Assembly (NCBI GenBank): GCA_028281765.1
Contig: JANQJF010000088.1
Location: 1-56,590, forward strand
Reading direction: 5' to 3'
DNA: 56,590 nt
Source: Planctomycetota bacterium
Lineage (GTDB): Bacteria > Planctomycetota > UBA1135 > UBA2386
Shown one piece after another: positions 48,147 to 56,590 of the stretch (positions within the stretch are counted from its first letter, which is position 1; each line of letters opens with the position of its first letter). Made by a program: the position numbers and the translations under genes. Under the pieces are notes generated by a model. The model was given only the letters and a program-made list of their open reading frames with translations. It did not search any database and was not told the DNA's origin.

Positions 48147-49952
48147 ATGGCAGACCCGGCCCCGAATACCTTCCCCGAGCTCATCACCGCGACCGCAGCG
48201 CGATTTGCGGAGCGGGTTTTTCTCCAGCGGCGAGATGCCAAGAGCACCGAGAGCGTCACGTTCCGACAGCTCGGGGACGACGTTCGCAAAGTCGCGGCCG
48301 GGCTGCTCCAGCACGGCATCAGCCGGGGCGCCCACGTCGGCCTCATCTCCGAGAACCGCTACGAGTGGCTCATGGCCGACCTGGCTTGCGCGACGATCGG
48401 CGCGGCGGACGTCCCTCGGGGCACGGACACGGCCCCACTCGAGCTGCTGTTCATCCTCCGCCACGCGGGCTGCCGGTTCGTCTTCGCCGAGAACGACCGC
48501 GCGGCGCAGGTGATCCTCGACATGCGGGACGAACTCCCGGACCTCCGCACGGTCTGCGTGATGGCGGATACGACCGAAATCGAAGACGCGATGACGCTGG
48601 CCGAGCTCCGGGAGTCCGGCGAGCGCGCGCTCGCGGACAACGCCGACCTCGTCGAGCAGGCGCGCAACGAGGTCCGCCCCGACGACCTCCTGACGATCGT
48701 CTACACGAGCGGCACGACGGCCGAACCCAAGGGCGTGATGCTGACGCACGCGAACGTGCTCAGCAACCTCGAGGGCATCTTCGAGATCCTGCACTTCGAC
48801 GAGAGCGACGTCTTCTTGTCCGTGCTCCCGGCGTGGCACGCGTACGAACGCGTGCTCAACTACGTCGCGTTCCGGGCCGGCGCGCAGATCGCGTACACCG
48901 ATCGGCGCCGCATCAAGGAAGACCTGCGCGCGGTGCGACCGACAGCGTTCGCCGCGGTGCCGCGCATCTGGGAGAGCGTGCACGACGGCATCGTCGCCGC
49001 GTGCCGCAAGAAGAAAAGGCCGCTCGCATGGTTCTTGTCCGGCGTCCTGCAAGCGTGCCGCAACACCGGCGACGGCACGGCGACGCTCAAGTGCAAGCTC
49101 TTCCGCGGACTCGCGAGTCGCAAGATCCTGCCGCAGTTCCGCGCCGCAACCGGAGGTCGGCTGCGCATCGCCGTGTCGGGCGGCGGCTCGCTACCGGCGC
49201 ACGTCGATGCCACGCTGCTCGGCATCGGCATCCCGGTGCTCAACGGCTACGGCCTCACGGAGACGAGCCCCGTCGCATCGGTGCGCGTCCCCGAGGACAA
49301 CCGGCCCGGCACGATCGGCCGCCCGCTGCCCGACACCAGGATCGAGATCCGCAGCGAGAACGGCGACGTCTTGCCGCAGGGCGAGAGCGGCGTGATCTGG
49401 ATCCACGGCCCACAGGTCATGCGCGGCTACTACAAGAATCCCGAGCGCACGAACAGCGTCCTCCAGGATGGCTGGTTCAACTCCGGCGACCTGGGCTGCA
49501 TCGATCCCGACGGCCACGTGCGCATCACCGGTCGCGCCAAGGACACGATCGTCTTGGCCGGCGGTGAGAACGTCGAGCCGGAGCACGTCGAAGCGGCTCT
49601 GAAGACCTCACCGTTCATCGACCAGGCGATCGTTCTCGGCCAGGACAAAAAGAACCTCGGCGCGATCCTGATCCCCCACTTCGAGTGCCTCGAAGAAGCG
49701 ATCCCGCGGTCCGAATGGGGTGAGCAGAACGGCGTCCTCACCGGCGAAGCCGTGCGCAAGTTCTTCCGCAAGCAGCTCGACGCGCTGATCGCCGTCGACA
49801 AGGGCTTCCGCCCGCTCGAGCGCATCGCGACGTTCCGCGTGCTCATGGAGCCGATGACGATCGAGAACGGGCTGCTCACGCAAACGCTGAAGGTCAAACG
49901 GCACAAGGTGAACGAGCAGCACGGCGAGCTGATCGCCGGGATGTTCGGGTAG
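48147..49952 (+). CDS. Long-chain acyl-CoA ligase (AMP-forming)
   Basis: 601 aa adenylate-forming enzyme activating fatty acids to acyl-CoA through acyl-AMP, membrane-associated or cytosolic. Motifs: P-loop YTSGTTAEPKGVMLTHAN near residue 189, GYGLTETSPV near 370, SGDLG near 448, and RAKDTIVLAGGENVEPEHVE near 463, which includes the hinge. It belongs to the FACS/FAA1-like branch, with the usual middle insertion before IAVSGGGSLPA. Monocistronic, with a palindrome at its promoter. Confidence 0.93.
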   Translation: MADPAPNTFPELITATAARFAERVFLQRRDAKSTESVTFRQLGDDVRKVAAGLLQHGISRGAHVGLISENRYEWLMADLACATIGAADVPRGTDTAPLELLFILRHAGCRFVFAENDRAAQVILDMRDELPDLRTVCVMADTTEIEDAMTLAELRESGERALADNADLVEQARNEVRPDDLLTIVYTSGTTAEPKGVMLTHANVLSNLEGIFEILHFDESDVFLSVLPAWHAYERVLNYVAFRAGAQIAYTDRRRIKEDLRAVRPTAFAAVPRIWESVHDGIVAACRKKKRPLAWFLSGVLQACRNTGDGTATLKCKLFRGLASRKILPQFRAATGGRLRIAVSGGGSLPAHVDATLLGIGIPVLNGYGLTETSPVASVRVPEDNRPGTIGRPLPDTRIEIRSENGDVLPQGESGVIWIHGPQVMRGYYKNPERTNSVLQDGWFNSGDLGCIDPDGHVRITGRAKDTIVLAGGENVEPEHVEAALKTSPFIDQAIVLGQDKKNLGAILIPHFECLEEAIPRSEWGEQNGVLTGEAVRKFFRKQLDALIAVDKGFRPLERIATFRVLMEPMTIENGLLTQTLKVKRHKVNEQHGELIAGMFG

Positions 49953-50036
49953 CGGCGGTTCGCCGCCCGCTGCGGGCTCCGTGCATCCGGCCAACCGCGC
50001 TGGGCGAAAACCGAGGCGCTCGCCGCCCCTGCCGCC
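49953..50036. other. Short gap with possible hairpin after the ligase gene
   Basis: GCGGCG-GTT-CGCCGC (49952-49966) is a 6-bp perfect stem overlapping the ligase stop codon. Weak terminator candidate; nothing else is seen. Confidence 0.3.
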
Positions 50037-50966
50037 ATGCCCTACCTCGGAGAATCCGCCGCGCTGTCCTGCTCCCTGTTCTGGGCGCTGTGCAGCATCG
50101 CGTTCGCGAGTGCGGGGCGGCGCATCGGGGCGACGGCCGTCAACCAGATCCGGATCTACATGGCGCTCGTCGCGCTGGGCGTTCTGCACCTCGCGCTCGT
50201 CGGCTCGATCTGGCCCGCTGGCGTTAGCGACCGCCAGCTCTGGCTGCTGCTGGTGTCGGGCTTCATCGGACTCGCGATCGGCGATCTCTGCCTGTTCCTG
50301 TGCATGACGGCGATCGGGCCGCGGCTCGGCACGCTGCTGATGGCGACGAGCCCGGCGATGACGGCCGCCATCGCGTGGCAGTGGCTCGACGAGGCGATCG
50401 GAGTCGCGGGACTCGCGGGCATGGCGCTGATCCTCATCGGGGTCGCGGCGGTGCTGTCGGATCGACGCTCCGAAGAAGGCTGGCGCGCCCCCGCGCAGAT
50501 GTCCCCGATCGTCGCGGTGCTGCTCGGGCTCGGCGGCGCCCTCGGTCAGGCGGTCGGGCTGATCCTCGCCAAGGACGGCATGGCCGCGTTCGCCACGGAG
50601 GAGACCGCGATCGAGCCGCTGTCCGCAACCCTCGTGCGGATGGCCGCGGGCGCGCTCGGCATGGTCGTCATCGCGATCGTGTCCGGCCACGCACGGCGGA
50701 CGATGCGCGCGTTCCAAGATCGCCGCGCGATCGGCACGACGGCGGTCGGCGCCGTGTTCGGACCGATCCTCGGCGTGTGGATGTCGGCCGTCGCCGTCGC
50801 CTACGCGGACGCCGGAGTCGCCGCGACGCTCATGTCGCTCGCGCCGGTTCTGATGCTGCCGATCGCCCGTGTAGCCTACGGGGCACGGCCCGGCCCGGCC
50901 GGGATCCTCGGCACGCTGCTCGCCGTGATCGGCTGCGCCGCGCTGTTCTTGCGCGAGGCGTCCTAG
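50037..50966 (+). CDS. EamA/DMT-family transporter
   Basis: 309 aa with ten hydrophobic helices in two five-helix repeats, each resembling an EamA domain (GLAIGDLCLFLCMTAIGP and LATLVR/FGPILGVWMSAVAVAYADAG regions). Inner-membrane drug/metabolite exporter type; substrate not predictable. It follows the acyl-CoA ligase by 84 bp and may be co-transcribed. A degenerate inverted repeat follows 8 bp after its stop. Confidence 0.88.
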   Translation: MPYLGESAALSCSLFWALCSIAFASAGRRIGATAVNQIRIYMALVALGVLHLALVGSIWPAGVSDRQLWLLLVSGFIGLAIGDLCLFLCMTAIGPRLGTLLMATSPAMTAAIAWQWLDEAIGVAGLAGMALILIGVAAVLSDRRSEEGWRAPAQMSPIVAVLLGLGGALGQAVGLILAKDGMAAFATEETAIEPLSATLVRMAAGALGMVVIAIVSGHARRTMRAFQDRRAIGTTAVGAVFGPILGVWMSAVAVAYADAGVAATLMSLAPVLMLPIARVAYGARPGPAGILGTLLAVIGCAALFLREAS

Positions 50967-50974
50967 TGTCCCTC

Positions 50975-51119
50975 GTCTGAAGTCCGTGGCGAAAGTAGCC
51001 GCGTCAGTCGATTCGCGCGCAAGGCGCTGCGACGACACGGCTTGTCAGTGGACAAGTTGAGGAGCAGCAACGCAGCGAGCGGGTCGAATGGTCGGTTACT
51101 TATGATGCGGACTTTGGAC
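50975..51119. repeat. Degenerate inverted repeat, about 70-bp arms
   Basis: Arms 50975-51046 and 51051-51119 are imperfect inverted copies around a central CTTGTC-AGTG-GACAAG. The outer 27 bp match at about 19 positions (AAGTCCG, AAGTA and CCG blocks); the middle is looser. It fills the gap between two convergent genes, like the 15202-15409 element, but the sequence is not the same. Terminator or mobile-element relic. Confidence 0.5.
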
Positions 51120-51127
51120 GCGGGGCA

Positions 51128-52720
51128 CTAGGACCCGTTCTTCTTGCCGTTCCCGTTCTTGCGTCGTCCGGTGAACGGGTCGAGTCCACGGCCGATCCGC
51201 TTCAAGAACGCGCGCAGCTTGTCCTTCTCGACGTGGGACGTGCCGAGCCAGAAGCCGAGGATCGCGGCCGGTGTCGCGAGCGCGAAGCCCTTTGCAACGA
51301 AGCTGCTCCAGCTCGTGGCGTGGATGTAATCGCACACGAGGAGCTCCATGCCCCACATCGTCCCGAACACCACGGTCGGGATCCAAAGCGTCGGCACCAT
51401 GAAGGCCCACACCGACTTGTCGATGCACTTCGACAGAAACTTCGGCTGGAACCAAAGCTGCATCAGCGCGAACGCGAACACGCTCGAGATCGCGACGCCG
51501 ATCAGACCGAACCAGTAGATCAGCACACAGCTCAGCACCACGTTGAGGATCGCTGTCGCGATCGAGTTCTTCGCGAGGAACTTGACTTCCTGGATGCCGA
51601 ACAGGATCTGCTTGCCGCACGACATCGCTGCGCGGATGTACACGGTGCCGGCGAGAATCGCCATGATGACGGCGCTCGAGGTGTACTCGTCGCCGCGGAC
51701 GATGCCGAGTTCCTTGGGTTTGATCCACAGGAACAGGAAGTCCTCTCCGAGCAGGATCATCCCGCTCGCGATCAACGCGCCGAGCAGCACGACCATGCGC
51801 GTGCCGGTCATCCACAGGCGGCGCAATGCTTCGGTGTCGCCCTCGGTGTCGCACTTGGTCGCATACGGCGTCAGCGTCCAGGCGAATGCGTTGATCAGCG
51901 CGATCGACTGGGCGATCACGAAGGAGCCGCCGGAGTAGTAGGCCGTCGCCGTGGAGTTCAGGACGATCGCGATAATCAGTGCGTCCGAGTTGAGCACGAT
52001 CTGGTCGGCGGCGTTGACCAGCACGTTGTAGAAGCCGAACGAGAACAGCTCCTTGACGGACGTGAGCTTGACGAGCTTCTTGGTCAGCTCGAGGCCAGGT
52101 AGCAGTTTGAACGCGATCCAGATCCGAGCGACGTTGAACATCGTCGGGGAAGCCGCAGCGATCGAAGCGACGCCGACAAGGCCCCAACCCGATTCGAGTA
52201 CCCACACGTACAGCAGTGCGGTGGTGATGCGTTCGGAGATGCCGACGGTGTTGGCGATGTCGAATCGCTGCCGTGCATACGTCGCGCTGCCGAAGATCGC
52301 GAGCGGGAAGTTGAGCGACACGCCGATCCCCATGATCAGGATCACGGTGCGCATCTCGTTCGTTTCCATCCCGGATTCGAACAGCAGCGGCGACACGAAT
52401 GCCAACGCGGTCGTCACCAACGCCAAGAAGATCGCCACCCACGTCGTGATCACGAGGGCGGTCGCGAACGTTCGGTTCACGCCCTCGAGATCGCGCTGTG
52501 CCCAGTAGCGCGTGACGTAGTGACCGACCGCCGAGCGGATGCCCAGATCGCACAGTCCGTACGAGCCGGTGAACGCGACGATCGCTTGCCACAGTCCCCA
52601 CTTGTCCTTGCCGAGGACCTCCATCACGTACGGCGTCAGCAAGAAGCCGACGACCATGCTGACGAAGTACCCAGCGAAGTTGCTGAACACGTTGCGCGCG
52701 ATCGTGCGAACGACACCCAT
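51128..52720 (-). CDS. Polysaccharide flippase (MATE-like/MVF superfamily)
   Basis: 530 aa from ATG 52720; a further 33 upstream codons are unlikely in composition. 12-14 helices starting with RNVFSNFAGYFVSMVVGFLLTP trimmed as the first segment, typical of Wzx/oligosaccharide flippases (VMEVLGKDKWGLWQ, IRSAVGHYV, SFGFYNVLVNAADQI). It moves lipid-linked glycans across the inner membrane. The C-terminus is a basic Lys/Asn/Gly tail. It lies directly downstream of the mannosyltransferase-like gene on the same strand (118 bp), giving a small glycan-assembly unit. Confidence 0.85.
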   Translation of the reverse strand: MGVVRTIARNVFSNFAGYFVSMVVGFLLTPYVMEVLGKDKWGLWQAIVAFTGSYGLCDLGIRSAVGHYVTRYWAQRDLEGVNRTFATALVITTWVAIFLALVTTALAFVSPLLFESGMETNEMRTVILIMGIGVSLNFPLAIFGSATYARQRFDIANTVGISERITTALLYVWVLESGWGLVGVASIAAASPTMFNVARIWIAFKLLPGLELTKKLVKLTSVKELFSFGFYNVLVNAADQIVLNSDALIIAIVLNSTATAYYSGGSFVIAQSIALINAFAWTLTPYATKCDTEGDTEALRRLWMTGTRMVVLLGALIASGMILLGEDFLFLWIKPKELGIVRGDEYTSSAVIMAILAGTVYIRAAMSCGKQILFGIQEVKFLAKNSIATAILNVVLSCVLIYWFGLIGVAISSVFAFALMQLWFQPKFLSKCIDKSVWAFMVPTLWIPTVVFGTMWGMELLVCDYIHATSWSSFVAKGFALATPAAILGFWLGTSHVEKDKLRAFLKRIGRGLDPFTGRRKNGNGKKNGS

Positions 52721-52838
52721 GAGGATGCGGGGGCGGGCCTTTCTGCGGCAGAAGAGGGGCGGGAAGCCTATCCCCCTGCATCGACCGAACAAGGGCCCGA
52801 ACTTCGTGGGCGCGGCCAATTCGGCCGCGGCGGGCCGA

Positions 52839-53726
52839 TCAGCCCTTCGGCACGCGGAATCGCAACTTGGGCACGAGGAACAGTGCCTCCTTCGCGATTC
52901 CGCCGTGCATCTTGCTCACGCCGACTTCGCGATCGGTGAAGTGGATCGGGACCTCGACGACGCGGAAGCCCTTGCGCTGCATGCGATACGCCATCTCGAT
53001 CTGGAACGCGAAACCACTCGCGCCGATCTCCGAGAGGTCGAGCTGCTGCAGCTTGTCGACGGCGAAGCATCGGAAACCCGCCGTGAGGTCACGGATGCGA
53101 GAGCCGAGCACGATGCGCGAGTAGAGGTTGCCGCCGCGCGAGAGCATGTTGCGCTTGAACGTCCATCCGATCGTGCTGCCGCCACGCACGTAGCGACTCC
53201 CGATGACGAGGTCGGCATCGAGCGAGGCCGCGGCCAGGCGCGGCAAGTCCCACGGCGGATGGCTGAAGTCCGCGTCCATCTCGAACACGCGTTCGTAGCC
53301 ATGCTTTGCCGCGTAGTCGAATCCGGCCAGATACGCAGTGCCGAGTCCCTGCTTGCCCTCGCGGTGAATCACTCGGATGCGCTCGTTCTCCGCCGCCATG
53401 CGATCGGCCAGATCACCCGTGCCGTCCGGGGAACCGTCGTCGACGACGAGCACGTCCGTGTCGAGGTACGCGAGGATGTCACGCACGATGACCTCGAGGT
53501 TGTCGAGTTCGTTGTACGTCGGCATCACGATCAAACACCGCTTGCCACACGAGTAAGGGCGCAGTCGCAAGGGGCCGCGCTTCTGTTCGATTCCCGCGCG
53601 CGCGTGTTCGACCGCCGCGTTCTCGTCATCGCCGTTGAGAACGACGATACGCGAACTGTCGATACCCTTCCGAACGAGTGCCTCCGCCTCGGCGAAGTCG
53701 GGCACCGTACGCACTACCGATTCCAT
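52839..53726 (-). CDS. Polyprenol-phosphate mannosyltransferase-like glycosyltransferase (GT2)
   Basis: 295 aa from ATG 53726; a TTG at 53771, 6 nt after TATCAT, is an alternative start. The GT-A fold begins at residue about 64 with RCLIVMPTYNELDNLE, then VLVVDDGSPDGTGDLAD and the metal-binding MDADFSHPP, as in dolichol/polyprenol-phosphate mannose synthases. It would load a sugar onto the lipid carrier on the cytosolic face. There is no C-terminal membrane part. The first about 60 residues are an extra, unrecognised N-terminal extension (EAEALVRKGIDSSRIVVLNG region). Neighbour of a flippase. Confidence 0.88.
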   Translation of the reverse strand: MESVVRTVPDFAEAEALVRKGIDSSRIVVLNGDDENAAVEHARAGIEQKRGPLRLRPYSCGKRCLIVMPTYNELDNLEVIVRDILAYLDTDVLVVDDGSPDGTGDLADRMAAENERIRVIHREGKQGLGTAYLAGFDYAAKHGYERVFEMDADFSHPPWDLPRLAAASLDADLVIGSRYVRGGSTIGWTFKRNMLSRGGNLYSRIVLGSRIRDLTAGFRCFAVDKLQQLDLSEIGASGFAFQIEMAYRMQRKGFRVVEVPIHFTDREVGVSKMHGGIAKEALFLVPKLRFRVPKG

Positions 53727-53882
53727 GACCTTCACGTCTCTCTGATCTGACCGACACGCGAACGCGTACAAGCGGGCATGATACTGTCCGACGTGTCAGC
53801 ATCACGCTGATCTTCAGGGGATCCTCAAACTCGCTCGCGTCGTGCTACAACTCACGAGCCTTCCCACCTCGAGCGAGCTCCC

Positions 53883-55535
53883 ATGCGAAACCGCCACCAA
53901 TATGCAGTCGGGCTGATCGTCTGCGCCTTCCTCGCCCCCCTCTCTTCCCAAGGCGTCATCCGTTCGTTCGACGGAGCCGGATCGAGTGATCGCCTCGGTA
54001 TCTCCGTCGCCAGTGCCGGCGACGTGAACGCGGACGGCTACGACGATCTCGTGTTTGGCGCGCCCAACGCGAACGGCGGCGTCGGACAGGTGCTGGTCTA
54101 CTCCGGAGTGAGCAGCGCCGTCCTGCACTCGATCGACGGTGCGCCGGGCATCTTGAACTTCGGCCAGTCCGTCGATGGCGCAGGCGACGTGAACGGCGAT
54201 GGCTTCGGCGATTTCATCGTCGGCGCGTCGGATGCGATTGCGGCGGGTAGTGCGACCGTGTTCTCGGGGCTCGACGGTTCGGTGTTGCACACCTTCGTCG
54301 GTTCCGCCCAGTTCGAGCTGTTCGCTCTGTCGGTCGGTGGAGCCGGAGACTGCAACGGCGACGGCTTCGCCGACGTCGTCATCGGTGCGCCTTGGGCCGG
54401 CAACAACGGTTTCCAGTCGGGCCGTGTCACGATCTACTCCGGCGTCGATGGTTCGACGATTGCGTTCCAGGACGGCGCGGGCGAGAACGCGCGACTCGGC
54501 TGGTCGGTCTCCGGCGCCGGCGACGTCAACGCGGACGGTTTCGCCGACGTGATCGCCGGAGCGATCGGACAGTCCGGGGTCGCGAATCCTCTCGACGGCG
54601 AAGCCTTCGTGATCTCCGGCATGGATGGGTCCACGCTGCACTCGCTGACGAGCGACGAGGCCGATGCGTTCGGCTGGTCGGTCGACGGAGCGGGCGACGT
54701 GAACGGCGATGGTTTCGCGGACGTGATCGTCGGAGCGACTTCCGGCGGCGTGAGCGGGGCCGGCCGAGCGACCGTCTTCTCCGGGTTCGACGGCGCGATC
54801 CTGCACACGTTCGACGGAGCCGCCGGTGGCGACGAGTTCGGGCACGGTGTCGCGGGGATCGGTGATGTCGACCAGGACGGATTCGACGACGTCGCGGTCG
54901 GTGCCCGACTCGCTGCGGCGAACGGCACCGCCTCGGGCCAGGTGACGGTGTATTCCGGGGCGGATGGCTCGGTCTACGAGACCTTCGACGGCGTCGGCCC
55001 CGATCAATCGTTCGGTCACGACGTCGCCGGCGGTGGTGACGTCGACAACGACGGATTTCCGGACGTGATCGTCGGTGCGCCCGGGGATCCGGTGGGTGCG
55101 ACGGCCGGCAACGCGTCGGTGTTCACTCTCCGCGCGCCGAGCTTCCACGTGATCCACGGCGTGGCGTGCCCGCTCGGCAACGGTCAGCTGCCGTCGATCT
55201 CGCTCGCGGGTCAGCCGGCCCCCGGCAGCAGCTTCGCCATCGAGCTCACGGCGGCTCCGCCGACGGCCACGGTCGCGCTCGTGATCGGAGCCCCGGCACC
55301 GCCGCTCGACCTCGGCATCCTCGGCGCTCCCGGATGCTTCCTCGACAGCAACCTCGGAGGCATCGTGAACGCCGCGACCGACGCTTTCGGTCAGGCCTCC
55401 TTGACGCTGAATCTGGCGCAGGACACGGCGCTGCGGCGAACGCAGATCGAAGCGAACTGGATCGCGATCGACTTCACGGCGAACCCACTGGGCGTCGTCA
55501 CGTCGAACGCGTGCTCGATCTTCGTCGGCGACTGA
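53883..55535 (+). CDS. Exported FG-GAP repeat (integrin-alpha-like) protein with shared C-terminal module
   Basis: 550 aa. Signal peptide GLIVCAFLAPLSSQ. Seven FG-GAP/Cap-type propeller blades of about 60 residues, each with GDVNxDGxxDxxxGA calcium-binding loops (SAGDVNADGYDDLVFGAP, GAGDVNGDGFGDFIVGAS, GAGDCNGDGFADVVIGAP, and so on). A seven-bladed, Ca-binding, surface or extracellular protein for adhesion or scaffolding. Residues about 425-550 are the C-terminal module seen in four other exported proteins here, ending in SNACSIFVGD. No partner gene is evident. Confidence 0.92.
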   Translation: MRNRHQYAVGLIVCAFLAPLSSQGVIRSFDGAGSSDRLGISVASAGDVNADGYDDLVFGAPNANGGVGQVLVYSGVSSAVLHSIDGAPGILNFGQSVDGAGDVNGDGFGDFIVGASDAIAAGSATVFSGLDGSVLHTFVGSAQFELFALSVGGAGDCNGDGFADVVIGAPWAGNNGFQSGRVTIYSGVDGSTIAFQDGAGENARLGWSVSGAGDVNADGFADVIAGAIGQSGVANPLDGEAFVISGMDGSTLHSLTSDEADAFGWSVDGAGDVNGDGFADVIVGATSGGVSGAGRATVFSGFDGAILHTFDGAAGGDEFGHGVAGIGDVDQDGFDDVAVGARLAAANGTASGQVTVYSGADGSVYETFDGVGPDQSFGHDVAGGGDVDNDGFPDVIVGAPGDPVGATAGNASVFTLRAPSFHVIHGVACPLGNGQLPSISLAGQPAPGSSFAIELTAAPPTATVALVIGAPAPPLDLGILGAPGCFLDSNLGGIVNAATDAFGQASLTLNLAQDTALRRTQIEANWIAIDFTANPLGVVTSNACSIFVGD

Positions 55536-55544
55536 TCCCCGCGG

Positions 55545-56207
55545 CTACCGAAGGTTTGCGGTTTTGGTCGCAACCCAGCAGCCGTCGCCGAACGGGGCGA
55601 TGATTCCGTCGAGCTCCGGCATCGCCGCGATGCGGTTGTTGATCGCGCGAATCGCCGCGACGCTGCTGTCGGGCTCGACGTCGTCGAACAGCTGACCGAA
55701 CGCGAACGCGTTGTCGACGAGCACCAGGCCGCCGACGCGCACGATGCGCAGGGCCTCGGTCAGATACTGGTCGTAGCCGTCCTTGTCGGCGTCGATGAAC
55801 ATCGCGTCGGCGGACGACGCGTCAAAGCCCCGCAGCACGTCCCGCGCGTCGCCGCGGTGCACCGTGACCCTGTTGGCGACGTCGGACTTCGCGATCCAGG
55901 CTTCTGCGAAGGCCGCGCGCTCGGGGTCGAGTTCGATCGTGTCGACGTGTCCGTCGGGCGGGATCGCGCGCGCCATGCGGATCGCCGCGTAGCCGGCGAG
56001 CGTGCCGACCTCGATCACGCGGCGCGCTTTCGCCGTGCGCAGGAGGATCTCCAAGAACGTCCCCTGCGCGGCCGAGACGCAGATGTTCGGGATGCCCGCT
56101 GCGGTCGCGTCGCGTTTCAGCTGAGAGAGGAGAGGATCCTCGCCGCGGGCGTGCGATGCGACATAGTCGAGGAGGCGAGTCGTGATTGGGCGTGGCTGTT
56201 CCGGCAT
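55545..56207 (-). CDS. SAM-dependent O-methyltransferase (CCoAOMT type)
   Basis: 220 aa from ATG 56207; the longer frame adds 45 unlikely residues. Class I Rossmann methyltransferase: SAM-binding VIEVGTLAGYAAIRMA near residue 58, acidic TIELDPE near 85, and metal-site FIDADKDGYDQYL near 130, then LVLVDNAFAFG. These divalent-metal-dependent enzymes methylate catechol-type hydroxyls; the substrate is unknown. Cytosolic. It is convergent with the FG-GAP gene (9 bp apart). Confidence 0.9.
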   Translation of the reverse strand: MPEQPRPITTRLLDYVASHARGEDPLLSQLKRDATAAGIPNICVSAAQGTFLEILLRTAKARRVIEVGTLAGYAAIRMARAIPPDGHVDTIELDPERAAFAEAWIAKSDVANRVTVHRGDARDVLRGFDASSADAMFIDADKDGYDQYLTEALRIVRVGGLVLVDNAFAFGQLFDDVEPDSSVAAIRAINNRIAAMPELDGIIAPFGDGCWVATKTANLR

Positions 56208-56460
56208 TGCGAAGTCCGCGAGTCTGGGCCCGCACCGTACGCGTCGTGTGGATCTCGTCGTGAACGTTGCTTCGATTGCATCGGAGGTTGCGAGACAACG
56301 GCCGGAAGCGGTCCAGGCGAAGCCATTATCGCGTGACCGCATACGGGTTTACGTCCCATTTCCAGCCAACCTCGATCTCTACATCAGGGGCTTGCGGAAC
56401 TCTTACACAACGGTGAACCTTCGGCGCCCCTAGAAACTCAACGCAGAATTCCAACACCAA
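56208..56460. other. Divergent intergenic region
   Basis: No gene is seen. TACGGT on the minus strand about 26 nt before ATG 56207 is a possible -10 for the methyltransferase. On the plus side the last 100 bp are AT-richer and lead into the truncated gene at 56461. Confidence 0.35.
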
Positions 56461-56590
56461 ATGCGTAAGCCCTATCTCCTGCCGTTGCTCACGGCCTCCA
56501 CCCTCTTTGCCACGACGGCGATGGCTCAGGTGCAATACAGCCCTGACCTCGGCGCCGGGCTCGCCGTCGGTGACGACTCGGTCTCCGACG
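56461..56590 (+). CDS. Exported protein, 5' fragment cut by the window end
   Basis: ATG 56461 opens a frame to the window edge (43 codons seen). It starts with a signal peptide ending TTAMAQ-V, then an acidic Gly/Asp/Ser stretch. Too little remains to name it. Confidence 0.6.
   Translation, partial: MRKPYLLPLLTASTLFATTAMAQVQYSPDLGAGLAVGDDSVSD

Noticed and set aside
53979..55110. DNA tandem repeat or CRISPR-like array
   Set aside because: The periodicity comes from FG-GAP protein repeats; DNA copies are diverged and spacers are coding.

Overview
The window is a high-GC (about two thirds by eye) bacterial chromosome segment with dense, ordinary coding. There is no plasmid, phage or insertion-sequence signature. 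The protein mix points to Planctomycetota: many large exported proteins with cleavable signals ending in A-Q or S-Q, FG-GAP and PQQ propellers, a transmembrane Ser/Thr kinase fused to a formylglycine-enzyme-like (FGE) domain, DUF3299, carboxypeptidase-regulatory-like repeat proteins, and a shared C-terminal beta-sandwich that I recall from marine planctomycetes. The phylum is an inference; no rRNA is present.

Layout. 0.2-5.3 kb: exported toroid/discoidin protein, exported regulatory-like-domain protein, dprA. 5.2-7.6 kb (minus): a tiny membrane protein coupled to a membrane protein, then a C45-type Ntn hydrolase. 7.7-10.8 kb: cytosolic hybrid histidine kinase, convergent with an exported Cys-rich protein. 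10.9-14.1 kb: two related membrane proteins overlapping a DinG-type helicase. 14.1-15.4 kb: SPFH protein, ribbon-helix-helix protein and an 89-bp-armed inverted repeat. 15.4-19.3 kb: two divergent POT peptide transporters. 19.3-25.7 kb: a small Cys2 protein, an exported protein, an S9 peptidase and a large anchored protein. The last of these is coupled to plsY-gpsA (25.7-27.3 kb), which faces a lone hydantoinase A gene. 29.4-33.7 kb: a possible leaderless micro-ORF, a lipoprotein coupled to a degenerate HD-GYP protein, DUF3299, and an orphan ABC ATPase. 33.8-38.8 kb: GH16 glycosidase and an overlapping AlgI/AlgX-like/pseudo-SGNH O-acetylation cassette. 38.9-42.6 kb: PQQ-type propeller protein, EboE, LOG protein. 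42.7-46.4 kb: a lower-GC patch with a metzincin, two lipoproteins and the FGE half of a kinase. Then tRNA-Gly(GCC), acyl-CoA ligase, DMT permease, a second inverted repeat, flippase, polyprenol-phosphate mannosyltransferase-like enzyme, FG-GAP protein, O-methyltransferase and the start of another exported protein.

How it fits together. Much of the coding capacity serves the envelope and polymer degradation: exported peptidases with two peptide transporters, GH16, lipoproteins, a surface-polymer acetylation cassette and a flippase/glycosyltransferase pair. Many operon-leading genes carry a TAnnnT hexamer ending 6-10 nt before the start codon, which predicts widespread leaderless transcripts and fixes several start codons. 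The most distinctive signals are this promoter architecture, the C-terminal module shared by five unrelated exported proteins, the SPFH/RHH pair with a tandem 8-bp operator on its promoter, the acetylation cassette with an active-site-less SGNH/lipocalin-like protein, and a start-codon-sequestering hairpin at 21 kb.
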